Shown: positions 11,753 through 24,700 of the stretch, piece after piece
How the letters are laid out: the number at the start of each line of letters is the position of its first letter
Position numbering within the stretch: position 1 is the stretch's first letter
From: Nageia nagi
Taxonomy: Eukaryota; Pinophyta
DNA length: 64,000 nt
Direction of reading: 5' to 3'
NCBI GenBank assembly: GCA_050084985.1
Contig: JBITNC010000002.1
Span: 10,788,001 to 10,852,000 of the forward strand
Position numbers and translations under genes: made by a program
Notes under the pieces: generated by a model
What the model was told of the DNA's origin: nothing
Seen by the model: only the letters and a program-made list of their open reading frames with translations
Databases searched by the model: none

Positions 11753-14700
11753 GAATAAGATTATACTGGATTTTATTCAGTTTCCTATACTTTTTTTCCT
11801 TCATCAAATGAATATTGTTGTTTATGACATTGTGTAGGATGTTCTGTTCATCTAAAGACCATTACTATTACTGTTATATTTGGGATGTGTAGCACACTTC
11901 TGATTAACATTTGTGCAACAGACAGCATTCCTGATAGATAAGAGTATGTTGGGTCTGTAGAGATGCACTCTTGGTTTATATATTATTTCAGATGCAATTG
12001 CAATTAGTAACCTTTAAGAGAGTTTGTGGTTATCAAGATCTGCTTAGAAGCATGTGATCTGAAATTATTTGTTGGTTCAGAAATTTGATTAATGGAGTCC
12101 ATATTTTATACATATAAAGAATTATAAGTTATGTGATTTTGAAAAATTGAAATCATAACAAGGTGTTTTTTTTCTTCTTCCAGGATTGAGTGGAATGTGA
12201 GATAAGGAAGAAAGCAATTCAATCATCGAGAAAAAAAATATTTAAAAAATTAAAATTTTTATTTTATATATATAGTTAATTAATTTATCTAAAATTAATG
12301 ATATATTTAAGATCGAATATTTTTTATTTTTAATACATTATAAAAATTAGTTAAATTTATTATATATTTTATTTTAATGAATCTGTAATTTTTAATTTGT
12401 TTCTTTAATAAATGCAAATAAACATTCATGGTAAATAACAACATAAATTTTAGCTTTCTTTGAGATTGTAGTAGTTATAAGAAAACTCTATATATAATGT
12501 AGATCATGAAAGAATATTAATTTAATTATAATTAGATCTTCATAAAGGAGTTAAATATATAATCTTGAGATATCCTCTTGATATTTTAGCACTTGAATGA
12601 AGTATGTAATACTATTAACAACAATTACACAAGCATATTTCTATAAAACATGTTTAATACATATAACTAACTATTTTCCTCAAATTAAACATAAATAATA
12701 ATTATGTGATTAAAACTAATGATTGAAATGATGAAAGCTCCTTCATCATCTAATCTAAATAATTAAAACCTATTTCAATCCATCATATTTTTTTCCCATT
12801 TTCCATAAAAATTAGAATGTATTTGGTAAAAAAGTGATCCAATATTTTATATTAATATACCAATATTTTCTAGAACCATGTGTGCTTTGAAAAACTTTGT
12901 CTATCATTTGCTTGAAATCTAGCATATTGCTCTTTAATGTGCAAATATTTATCCTTTTGTAATTACAAAAAATTAATAAAACTATTTAATTTTATGTGCA
13001 TCAATAATGAGTGTTCATTATATAAAATCAAAAAAATTCTCATATTATATTTTGAATTTACATCTTTAATAATTATAACGCTTTTCAAAAATTCACTGTA
13101 TGCTTTGTTTATTAAATTACATTATGAGTATGTTTATTCATATTCTTTGATCACTATACTATATTATTAGTATTTTATGATGTGTATTCTTTGATAAATT
13201 GTACAATATATGTCATGCTCATCCTATTTTAAATGATTAAGTTATTCATCTTAAATATGGTTTTACTTCTCCATTCTATAGCGTAGATCCTTAATAAAAT
13301 TTCATAATCATGAATCATTCAACTTTATATATACGCAACTATCATTAACATAAGCATAATAGCAAATTAAGTCTTTCAGCTTATCAAAATATATAAAGGA
13401 TGAAGAGGTATTCTAGTTTGTATCCAACTTGAATGGTTATTTTTTCTTTAAAAATAAATCAAAATGTATATTTATCAATCAACAGGTTCTATAAAGAAAT
13501 ATTCACCTTCTTTCCATGGAAAATGCACATACAGCTATTTTGTCAAAATTAGAAGCATCAAGAAACAATATTATGCAATATTTGCCTAACCTTTTACATT
13601 TATGGAACATCTTCCTTCAAGTAAAATTTTCCAGGATCCTTAATCTCATGAAAACTTCTAGAAATCTTTGAAAAAGGCCAAAAAGTAATTCATAAACTCT
13701 CACAATTGCAGCGAAGAGGATTTTGAAGAAGTCAATATCCTCTAACCATTAGAAAAGCAAGAGCATGCATATTGCATTAGGGTCTCCATAAAATTCATTA
13801 AACAACAAAAGATTCTAGAATACCATTGGTGGGGTGCATAATGAAGTGCAAAGAATAAACATGTGATCATTAGATAGGCTATAATTTATATCTAGCTTGC
13901 GTTTTTTCTCTAAAACTACCTTGTTCAATACCTTGGTTTTTTTCTTGGAAACTGCCTTGTTCCAACTGAACAAGGAACTTCATGTCAAATACCATGGCAT
14001 AAAGATTGAAAAATGTATGTCAAATCATGATAATCCATTAATTATTTGGATCTGATCCACCCGTGTTTGCAGTTGGGGAAATAATATACAACAAAAAGGA
14101 GAGGGAGAAGCAATGGCATACCTGCAACATGGCATCTTTTTGTTTTGATGGACAAACAAGAAGAAAAACACAACTGGAGCTTTCTAAAGTTTAGAACACT
14201 GTTCAAATAATTTTAACATAATCAGGGCATGACTCGTTCAATGAATAGCCAACGCATTCGGTAATTAATAGTTGCTATGCCACCAACTTGGTGTACTGCT
14301 TCAAGAAACGAAAATATGTGAATGTGAACTTTTATTGGAGACAATCTAATGAAATTCTTTCAAACTGCACATAAACAAGGACCTATAATCTGTATGCAAC
14401 ATATCAATAATAATATATAGAAATTTTCTTCTAAATAACCACAAGTGTTAGTTTGACATTAAATTTCATTTGTCAACTTAAATATGGAAACAGTGAGACC
14501 AATATGCTATCTCAAAAATTTGATCCAATGATCGCTTGCGAAAAGTTAAAACCATCTTAAAGATTGACTATTCCATGAAAATCCATGATTAAAAGACAAC
14601 TATTCTAGAAAGCAAAGTTTCCAAAGCAATCCAATATCAGAATCCATACCAGCAATCTAAATATGAGAAACTCCATTTTACTAATTATTTAACGGATTAA

Positions 14701-15505
14701 CTTAGTCCGATATTGGTTTACAGCTCTTTGTGATGAACCATTGGATTTTGCAAGCTAAATTAATCCTAAAATTGTTTTCTTTAATTAGTCTGGGTAGAAA
14801 TGTTTTAGCAGAGGCCTCATCTTGCATTGTGCAATAGTTGCAGCACTTGATTTGCTATCCTGTCAAAACAAACTCCACATGCTATTGTCTTCAACACATG
14901 TAACACAAAATTCAAAACACATTAATGGCAGCATCTTTACATGTTAAGAATCATGCTACTACCATAAAGGTCAGATGATTTCTAACAGAAAACAAAACCA
15001 CCTGAACTTTCATATCCAACCAAGGTGCGTCTACTTCTTGCATCAAATAGCTTCTTACATTGCAATGTTTATATACCTGTCATTTCCATTCCCATATTTT
15101 AATCACTAGGAGGGGCAAAAAATACCAGACCTCTCCTCAAGTTGCTATTCCAGTTTACTGAATCAAGGGTGTGATCAAAGAAAGCTAAAATAATATTTGA
15201 CTAGCATATTGAGTTTCTCTGCTCTGAGCTTTTCTATATGAATTACATGATATTTTATTTCTCATTAAAGACAAGGCTCACTTCCACAAGAAACAGTTTC
15301 ACCAAGATAATTTATCCATTACTGTGATGTTTTGTCTAAGTAATGGCTAAAGTACAAGAATTAGATTCTTCCTTGACAGGAAAGAGTTACATACCGAATT
15401 GGAATTTGAAGTTTTCACAATGATATTTCTGGACTAAAGTACAGCAACTAAGTTTCTCCCTCTCGGAAGATGATTGTGTATATTGATTGTGGAGTATGAG
15501 GCAAT
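11753..15505. other. Intergenic sequence between RALF and the end of thioredoxin x
   Basis: AT-rich sequence without a supported gene. 12230-13200 is extremely AT-rich. The RALF 3' UTR and, on the opposite strand, the thioredoxin x 3' UTR must lie at its ends. Confidence 0.4.
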
Positions 15506-15712
15506 CTATATCGTTGCTACTGATTCTAACAACTGATCCAGATATGCTTTTAGTTTAGCCTTTGTTATGGCCCCTTCCCTTCTACTGCCTGTAACTTCTT
15601 TCCCATCCTTAAAAAGTATTAAAGCTGGCAAGCCATAGACCTTTAAATTTGCCACAAGTTGAGGATTAGAATCATGGTCAATCTTGAAGACCCTTAATTT
15701 GCCCTCATATTC
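15506..15712 (-). CDS. TRX-x: Thioredoxin x exon 2 (C-terminal half of the fold)
   Basis: The acceptor is TTTTGTTGCAG|GAATATGAG. The exon encodes [14 protein letters not shown] onward to ESVATI and stop TAG at 15506. The residues continue directly from AAQ of exon 1, matching the family's AAQEYG. Confidence 0.93.
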   Translation of the reverse strand, partial: EYEGKLRVFKIDHDSNPQLVANLKVYGLPALILFKDGKEVTGSRREGAITKAKLKAYLDQLLESVATI

Positions 15713-18700
15713 CTGCAACAAAATAAAGTTTTTAGCCCAAAACACCAAGCATTGTGGAAAGAGGAAACAGTAGAGGAGTTTAAGGAAGCTATACTATTAC
15801 AATTTCCTCAACTTATAATATTCTGTTTAAATAAACATAAAATATAATTACACATTTATGTAATTCATGTAAATTGCTGGGGTAAATCGTATGGGGCTCT
15901 AGTTTGTGGTCATATTTCCTTCCCTAGGAAGATCTAGAGACCCTGTCAGATTTTTACTCAATTACCAAGCATGAGGAAAACATATCCCCAAGTTTGTGGA
16001 CATCCATTGGATTGCACCTTGTCTGATACACCACAACAGTAAAAACATTAAAAAGAATCTTTATATTTGAGAATGAACACCTCCCAAACAAAGTTGGAGT
16101 GGTAAATTGGCATCCAAACAAGCCACAAAGATTTTTCTGAAGTTTCTGAGGCAGCAAAGATGTCCCTAGCTCTCCAAATATCCCTATTCAGTTGATAAAA
16201 AAGAATTATCTCTTGTGAGCATTTGAATCACTTTTCTTCAATAGAACAATATGTTGGCCCCTCCAAAGGCCATGATTAAAGTTTGGGCTTGGGATGGTTG
16301 AGATATCCATGGATAGAAAGTTAAGAACATTATGATTTCATTATAAAAAATAAAAAAATAAACATTTTTACATTTCAAGGCCTTGCAAATAGTGCTTAGA
16401 TATGAATAGAGGTCCTTGGGTCTGTCATAACCGATGGCCTTCTCTTGGTGATATGAAAAGTTTCAAGAAAACAACGTGATTCAGCATTAATCTCTTCAAT
16501 GGATGAAATTCTTAGGCAGACTGGCTATTGAATGTCGCCTTTCCTCAAACAATTGGCCTGACACCTTATGAAACATGTGTTCCATGAGCCTCACATGTAG
16601 CTTTGAGAAAACGGAATTTTGTACAGATCAACATAAAACCAGAAAAGCTAAATAAATTCAGATTATTAATAAAGTCCTTTAGCAGCTTGTGATGTACATC
16701 AACATTCCAAATACCCATTTTCTTTGTTGAATCCATTACCAAAAGTTCAATGATCTTCCATTCTCCAAAACAATGAAGATCGTTGGTTGATCCAGACCAC
16801 TGAGGTCCAGTGTGGTAAGAATAAGAATCATGATTTCTCATATATAAATGGAGAATGTTCATTGTACAATATCTATAAAGATATCTCATTTAACTATTCA
16901 TAAGTCTGTTAGATTTATAGGCGAACATTGAATACATATAAAGGCAGGCAATAATTTCCTAAATAGATGTTAGATACAAATGCATATCAAAAGGTGTAGA
17001 CGCCCCATCCTTATTAACAAATGCGGGTAGGTGACCTTGAGTATAATAAGATGATTAATTGGGAAAAATATCCAACACCAAGATATGCAAGTCACATGAT
17101 CTCTTTATATGCCAATCATTAGTTACATACTAAGCATGACGTCAATGTGAAGAGGCTAGGTTGAATACAATGCATTACATCATGTTCAATTAGGTATCTA
17201 AAGATATAATATTAATTAGATAAAACATATTATTAATTAATTAATAATACTGCAGGGTGGTTGAAGCAGGCTAGGGTTCATCATGAAGCTACAACCACCA
17301 CACTGATTTATAAAACAAGTTTCATGTTGATATAAAACTTGCCTTTTGGGCAAATTCTGATACGGTCTCAGAGTTACCTACATGAAAGAATATATTTATT
17401 TCGTTCCATCCCACCAAAAATATGTGAAACTGATTTAGGCATAGTATCTCAATGTTGTTTAGCAAAGCATGTATTGAATAAAGGCAAACAGTGTATGAAA
17501 AATATAGTTCTAAAGATTAATGTGAATGTGAGTGGAAGGAACACAGTAGTTGTTGATGCTCTTATAAGGATGATATCATTGGGAAGTGACATGCCAACTA
17601 TCATATTTGGAGCAGATGTAACTCATCAACACTCCAGAGAGGACACCAGACCATTCAAAGCAGCAGTTGTGACTTCCCAAGACTGGCTACAAGTCACAAA
17701 GTATATGGGTCTAGTTTTTTCCCAGACACATTGTCTTGACATGATTCAAGACCTCTACAAAGTTGTGCAAAAATCCTTGGCATGGTGCTGTTGCTGGAGG
17801 CATGATAAAGTATCTGTTGATTTCCTTTCCAACATAGTAGAAATTAGAAACCTAAGGATCATATTCTACATAGATGGTGTGAGTGAGGAGCAAGTATACT
17901 CCGTCTTACTCCATAAGTTGGATACCATCTGCAAGGCCTGTATATCACTAAAAAAGAATTAGTATCCTCCTGTCACATTTATTGTTGTCCAAAAATGTCA
18001 TCACACAAAGCTTTTTGCAAGTAATCATCGTGACAGAAATATGATTGATAGAAGTGGGGAAATTTCACCAGGGAGACTGTGATTGATTACAAGTTTTGAC
18101 TGAATTTGATTTTTATCTCTGTAGTCATGCTGGTATTCAGCAAATGAGTAGGCTGGTATATTTCCATGTCCTATGGGATGATAATAAATTCACAGTAGGT
18201 ACATTACAGTCTTTGACAAACAATCTTTGCTACAGATATGCATATGTTGTTGCATTTCAAGCTCGGTTCTACATGAAGCCAGAAATATTGGATAGTCAAT
18301 CCTTACATAGTGGACATCCAGGTAGTAGTGTGGCTACCAGCTCTGCTGCTTGGAGTAGTTGTACAGAAACTGGAGCCGTTGTTTGGCCCTTGTCAGTTAT
18401 AAAAGAAAATTTCAAGAGAGTTATGTTCTATTGCTAATTGATTCTGTGCATCATCTTTTTCTTGAAGTTTGGAGGTGTTGGATGGTGAGAAAACTCAGCA
18501 GTCGAAGAATCCTCTCCAATTTAAATATGATGTGATGAAAATACATGAGATAAACCAAATCATTTTCTCCCAGATTATTGGTGTGGAAGAATCCTCTCCA
18601 CTTTAAATATGATGCATAGCAATGTGTTATTTGAAGAAAATAAAAAGGTTTTTTTAATGCAATGAAGAAGAAGTATATTTTTTAAGTGCGTGCAAGTTTC

Positions 18701-21700
18701 AAAATTGTCGTTTGTATATGTATTTTTTGCAAGACATGTTTTTATTATTTTTCTTCCTAAGGAACAAGCGAGGGGGGAACATTTTTTCTTTGATGCCAGG
18801 ACATGTTAGGGAAGGCATGAAGGTTTATTTTTCAATCAAAGAATGCCCCTTTTTCAATTGAGCGGTAGTGGGGGTGTGGGGAAGTCATCAAAACTTCCAC
18901 TATTAATGCTGTTTATGGTAATGTTGATGCATCGATAGCAGCATTGTTGTTGTAGGAGATAGTTATCATGTGGCTGGTAGAAGAACCACTGCCGCTACTG
19001 CTTAGTTGACACTAATTTGTTTTTGAATGTTCAAGATGCTGCCACCTTAGGATCTTTTTATGTTTACAAAAGCATTGCCTACAATACCACAAATATCCAA
19101 GACCTTTGGTGTTTTTGGTTAGAAGCGAATGACAGTTTGTTGGCCATTAGAGTGACCCTCTTCAAGAGGAACAAATACATTAACTTCTTGTGCAAGTTGG
19201 TTGACAAAAAATGATGGCTGATCAGCCAGTAAAGTGGCCCTGTTCAAGAGGAGCAGTTGCATTTTCTTCCTGTTGGTGTAGCAAGACCATTGCCACAAGG
19301 TGTTGTTCAACAAGTCCATTGTGGCTGAAATATTAGAGTTGGGTCCAGAGAGTTCATTGCCACTGGAGTATTGCAATAAGCTCATTGCCACTAATGGTTG
19401 GATGTGAACAATACTGTTCACCTAGATGATTCTGTTCAGTTTTGTCACCTTGTACCCCTGTTTTGAAAATGATGTAATTTAAGGGGGTTTTAGAACTTTA
19501 AAATTAGGTTGAATATGACGTATTACATCGTGTTCAATCATGTATTTAAAGAAAGGATATTCATTAGATAGAATATATTATTAATTAACTAATAAGGGCA
19601 GTCAAAGTACATTAGGGTTTGTTAAGAAGTTAGAAACATCACAATGATGTATAAAATGAGTTTCATGTTGATGTAAAACTTGCTTTTTGGCCAAACTCTG
19701 TGTTCAACAACATTAAACTCGTGACCTTAGGATTCCTGGCCAAGATAGAGTTGCTACTACCAATTGTAAGTTGAGATAGATCCCCATACTCTCAAAAATG
19801 CCTAGGTCAATCACCTTTGCTCTCTTCAGAAGGTAGAGACTAAAGAATATTTTATATTTGATGCCCCACACTCTATGGAACTTGAGGGCAAACCAGTGTT
19901 TGAACATAAACTCAAGATTGTCACTTGCTACCTCTTTCTACTATCTTGATCTAAAAAGATTTTCTTTGTACCTTCACAAAGAAGTTACTATAGGATTTGA
20001 ACCTTGCAAGAAATATAGATCACTAGCTAAATCTCCTACTATTCTCGTTGTTGGCTCTAAGATTTCATTTGCTGTTTTTATTACATAAATTTGTGATTTG
20101 GTTGTGTCTTCCTTCACTAGTGGTTACTAGGGCCTCTGCAACCTCTTCATATCACCTAGGCAAAGATAGACCCCTTTTCTTCGAATTCAACTCTCACTCA
20201 CAAACCAAATGGTCTATCCAATGTTATCAGGGGAAGCGTCCCCCCCTTTTTTCTCGTCTCCCCATCCCTCACGTCCCTGAGACTTGGGGATGCCTCAGGG
20301 GACATTTCCCCGCAGTCCCCTTTTTAGGGCGTACGGAGGGGACGTCCCTGGGACAATTTCCTAGGCCTTGGGGACATTTCCTTTTAATATTTTGAAAAGG
20401 AAGCCCCCCCCCCGCCTCCCCCTCCTCACTCCCCCTCTTGCACACTAAAAACAAAAAAAATTCTCAACTTTTTTATTAATTTTTTTTCATAAATCTCAAC
20501 TTTTTATTAATTATGTTACATATTTAAATTGGTCCATGGATGAATCATGAATACTAATGATGAATGAAACATTGAAACTATATCTAATATCTAGTTTTCT
20601 TAAATTTGAAAATTTTGAGGATTTTTTAGTATATATATACTTTCATCCGCCTCACATTTCCTAAAATCAATTCATCATCCTCTACTGTCCTTGGGGACTC
20701 GTTTCCCCGTCCCTCTGTCCCCCAGTCCGTGACAACCTTGGGTCTATCCAGAAATGCATCACCAATTTTATATCTTGTTTTGTAGTTTTATTCTCCTTGG
20801 ATGGTAGGAGAGTTGCATGAAATTTTTCGCCTCCTATAATTGTCTATCCAGGGCCCCATTTACTCCTGGCTACTAACCATAAGCATCATTAGATCTTGAA
20901 TTGGTTCTTTTAAATTTGATTGATGATAATACAGTTTCTTCTACCACTCAACAGTCAAGTACTGATTAGAGTCAGCTATGTTATCTGTGCAATCTATAAT
21001 GATGGAGTTGTGTGTTGTGACTATTCTCCTAAGGCTCACCCACTTTGGGTTTATACACATTATTTTTAGTGATCTGTATCATAGTCATTTTTCTGTTTTT
21101 TTCACTGCGTTATTTCTAGTTTACTGCCTTTTTTTGGTCTTTACAAAGCATTGTATCTAGACTTTTCTATAAACCTCCATTAACCTATGCTGATGATTCA
21201 TAGACATCAATAAAATTTCTCTTTCTTATTTTCAGGATGGATACAGTGGTGGGCTGAGTCTATGCGGGTAAAACCTTGCTATTTTAGTAAAATTGAAGAA
21301 GAAATAGAACAATGCTATATTAGGGGCATTATCTTGATTGGGCCTAATGAAACTGAACTCGATAATAGCTGCTTGATTATGGTATCTTCCCCATTATAGC
21401 TTAGGATTAAAAATCATGTCATAATATCCTGAATTTCATGGCATTTTCTACAAAGCTTTATACATTCAGAGCTAAAAACCCAATAATATGGATAGAATCC
21501 TAGAGCCATGCTAATTGTCTTCTAATGATGCACCAGGATGTTTTCAATCACATCAAATTTCCAAATCTGAGATATATTGTTGCTTTTCAAGCATTACAAT
21601 CAGAGCCATAGCAACTGATGATTTGAAAAGTTGAAGAAAAAATGTAGCATAATGAATCACCATGCCCATGTCTATGTTCCCAGAATTGGAAATTGTAGAA

Positions 21701-24700
21701 ACGTATTGTCCAATACCATACAGATTATAACTCATGCACAGGACGTCCATACTCTATATTTAGTGGCTAACTAAAGTAATAAGATCTTTAATCTGGTTAT
21801 GAAAGTAAATATTTGCATCAAATGACATTTTGAGCTCTTTTGAACCCCAATGACAAAGATGGCTTAGGAATTACAGATGGTTCTAGCCAGATTCAGGCCA
21901 TTTCTGATTGCTGGATTATCAAAGCCATCAAAGGTGATGAAGTAGATATTAAGTCTCGATAATTGTATCACCTCCTGTGTGCCATATGGAATGCCTAGTT
22001 GGAAAGGCCTTTCTTTCAATGGCACACTAATGACCTAACTCCAGTAAAAATCAAAGGCTCTTTTGTTGCTCAGTCAATTTTTATGACTTAGGAGGCACTC
22101 ATGTCATGCCCTACCAGAGATGCGTAGGAGACCAATTCAAATGAAGCATTCCTTCAATAAGAGTTCTTCACGGTTATTTGCACTTGTTAGAGAAAATAAC
22201 AAACCCTATGCAAATTTTAAGGAATTATAACAATGAGAGAGCATTTACCATACGCACTAGGAGACTATATTTGGTTATCCTGAAAAATGGTTGGGTCACA
22301 CAATGTGGTGGTTTTGCCTAGTATTGGTGTATTTTCCCTCCAGCAGGGGTTTTAACCTACAAAATGGTAGTTCTAACTTGTCAAACAACCAAAGAATTCC
22401 ATATACTTGCAGATGTTGATTGTAATGTCAAATAATGGTTACTTTGTCTGTTGAGAGAGTTTGAGTATGTGAACAGTAGGTTTGATGGTGAACAAGAGAA
22501 TGTTGCAAGAACAAGGGAGCATCAGTGATAGGTTAGCACTTGGCCTATACACAGATGCTTGGAGGGTTTCTTTCTCAACATGTATACATCCTTGCCTTGC
22601 TTTGCCTCAGATTCATCATCTTGTACTTGGTACCCTGCCTATGGTGATGAAGAGGGCATTGCCATTGTAATTAGACACAACTGCAGAGGTGAATTAGGCA
22701 GTCAGAATCAGTACTGAAGGCAGAGTTACGAGTTGAAAGGAGCACAACAAAGAGTGCTCATGCTTGCTGATATAGATGCACCACATTGTAGCCTTGCTCT
22801 TGTTGTCTTATTCATTATTGCAATTTCAATCATTAATGAAATACGCCAAGATCCTTTGAAACAAAAGGAGCTTTCACCCGTTTACAGGTTGCTCCACCAA
22901 TAAATACATGTCCCTTTTGTGCAGTTTCTATTTGGTTGTATGCCTCATGCCCATTACTTCTGTACATATTTATGGTTGCATGAAGAAGGTGGGCATGTAC
23001 TAGAAGCAAGCATAACAGATTTTGAAAACATATAAAAGAAGCTTACTTCAAAAGAAAAGTCAAAGATCCATGAGTTACCAATTTTGTTGAACCTTTCTGC
23101 TAATAAACTGATGGAGCTATGGGATTATAACATTATATAGAGTCTTATATTGTTTGATAGTTTTTTAAATTGTTAGCAAGCCTTTCGTAGCTTCTTGCAG
23201 GAAGAAGTACTTTCATAAGCCAATCAATTATTTGAACTGTTCACTGACATCATAAAAGAGCATGAAAATTTGATATCCATCACATATCATTGAGAATTGA
23301 AATGGAGATCCAACATAGCTTGTGCGTTTTGATTTGCCAAGAATAACCTTCTAATTCTTTCGTCGCAGCAGATATAGTATTACCACCATATGTTTTAGAA
23401 GCATAGTTCTCCTCAAATAAGCATTTGTCATTTGGTGTGCTTAGTACATGATTCCAAATGATGAGTAAGGATGATCCACATTTTGATAGGAAAATGATCC
23501 CACGGAGACAAAAGTAATTAAACAACAGTAGAACATATTTTTGTTAAATTATTTAGTTATTGGTATGCCAGCTCCATCCAAGTCTTTGTCCAGTTTTCTT
23601 GCTTGATGCAAGTCAGTCAAAAATTGGCTTGCCAACTCCAAGTCTCAAAACTATTGTTTGTATTCTGCTAGCTGGTGAAGATGCTAGCTTAGACTCTCAT
23701 TTGTATATTACGTTTGTATTTTAGAAAATTGTCCAGCAAGAGATACACACATGTCACCAGAGGCCAGACAATCCTTGTGACTAGAGAACTACACCTAATA
23801 ACATGAGAAATCACTGTGAATCATCCAACATCCAATTGCCTGAATTCTACATAAATGGAAACAGGATTTGCACAATTGCATGGATTTTCAGGATTTTATT
23901 ATACAACTTATTTATGTGAGAAACAATCATTCAAATACATAATTAATATATATTTACTTCTGGACAAACTTTAATAGGTCCCCGTCCTACAAACCAATGG
24001 GTTTAAAAGGATTTTAAAAGACTTATCTATCTATCTAATGAAGATTGGTGGTGGGGCAGCCTACTATCTCATTTATTTCTAGAGAGAAATGGAATAAAAT
24101 GGCCATCATAAATTCTCAAAGAGGTCAGAGCAGGGCAGACAACTGGGCTGGTATAGGTTCTTAGCCTGAATCCTAACCTTTTCACATTTTCTAGCAAATA
24201 TCACATAGTTCAATTTATTTTCTCCTTGCTAAACGTCTTTGATTTGTTAAATACAAGTCTAAATAGCATACCTATAAATACAGAGTTCATTCAAAATTTC
24301 TACACATTTTTTTTATCATGTTATACATGTATAACAGACTTCAAGGCAGATTTGGCTAAACTACAACGATAACGTAACTCTTCCATCAGATTTTCTGGAC
24401 ACTTTCCTCTGTTGTATATTTAATATAATTAAAATTTTATTTGAGGTTTGTCATCTCTAGAAGCTGTAAACATAAATCCAAAAAATTGTCCTGTGTGGAC
24501 ATTGTACGCTTTGTCTCGAAGATAAGAATCTGAACATGATATACCAAAGTGAATTATTTGCATTTTAGTGTAATAGCACTTAAAAACAATAATCCTAGCA
24601 GGCTAGCACTTGTTTTTCCTTGAATGAAGAAGAAAAATGCAAAATTAGGCTATTCATACATAACTTTGGAAATTGTACTCTTAACAAATGACTTCCCAGA

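Noticed and set aside
11456-11837. Two other ORFs overlapping the RALF gene
   Set aside because: They are in other frames or on the other strand; the RALF frame has signal peptide, YISY and all four cysteines.
17339-17962. Active Argonaute gene
   Set aside because: N-terminal, PAZ and MID domains are absent, the PIWI part has a stop, a frameshift and a deletion, and it lies within another gene's intron.
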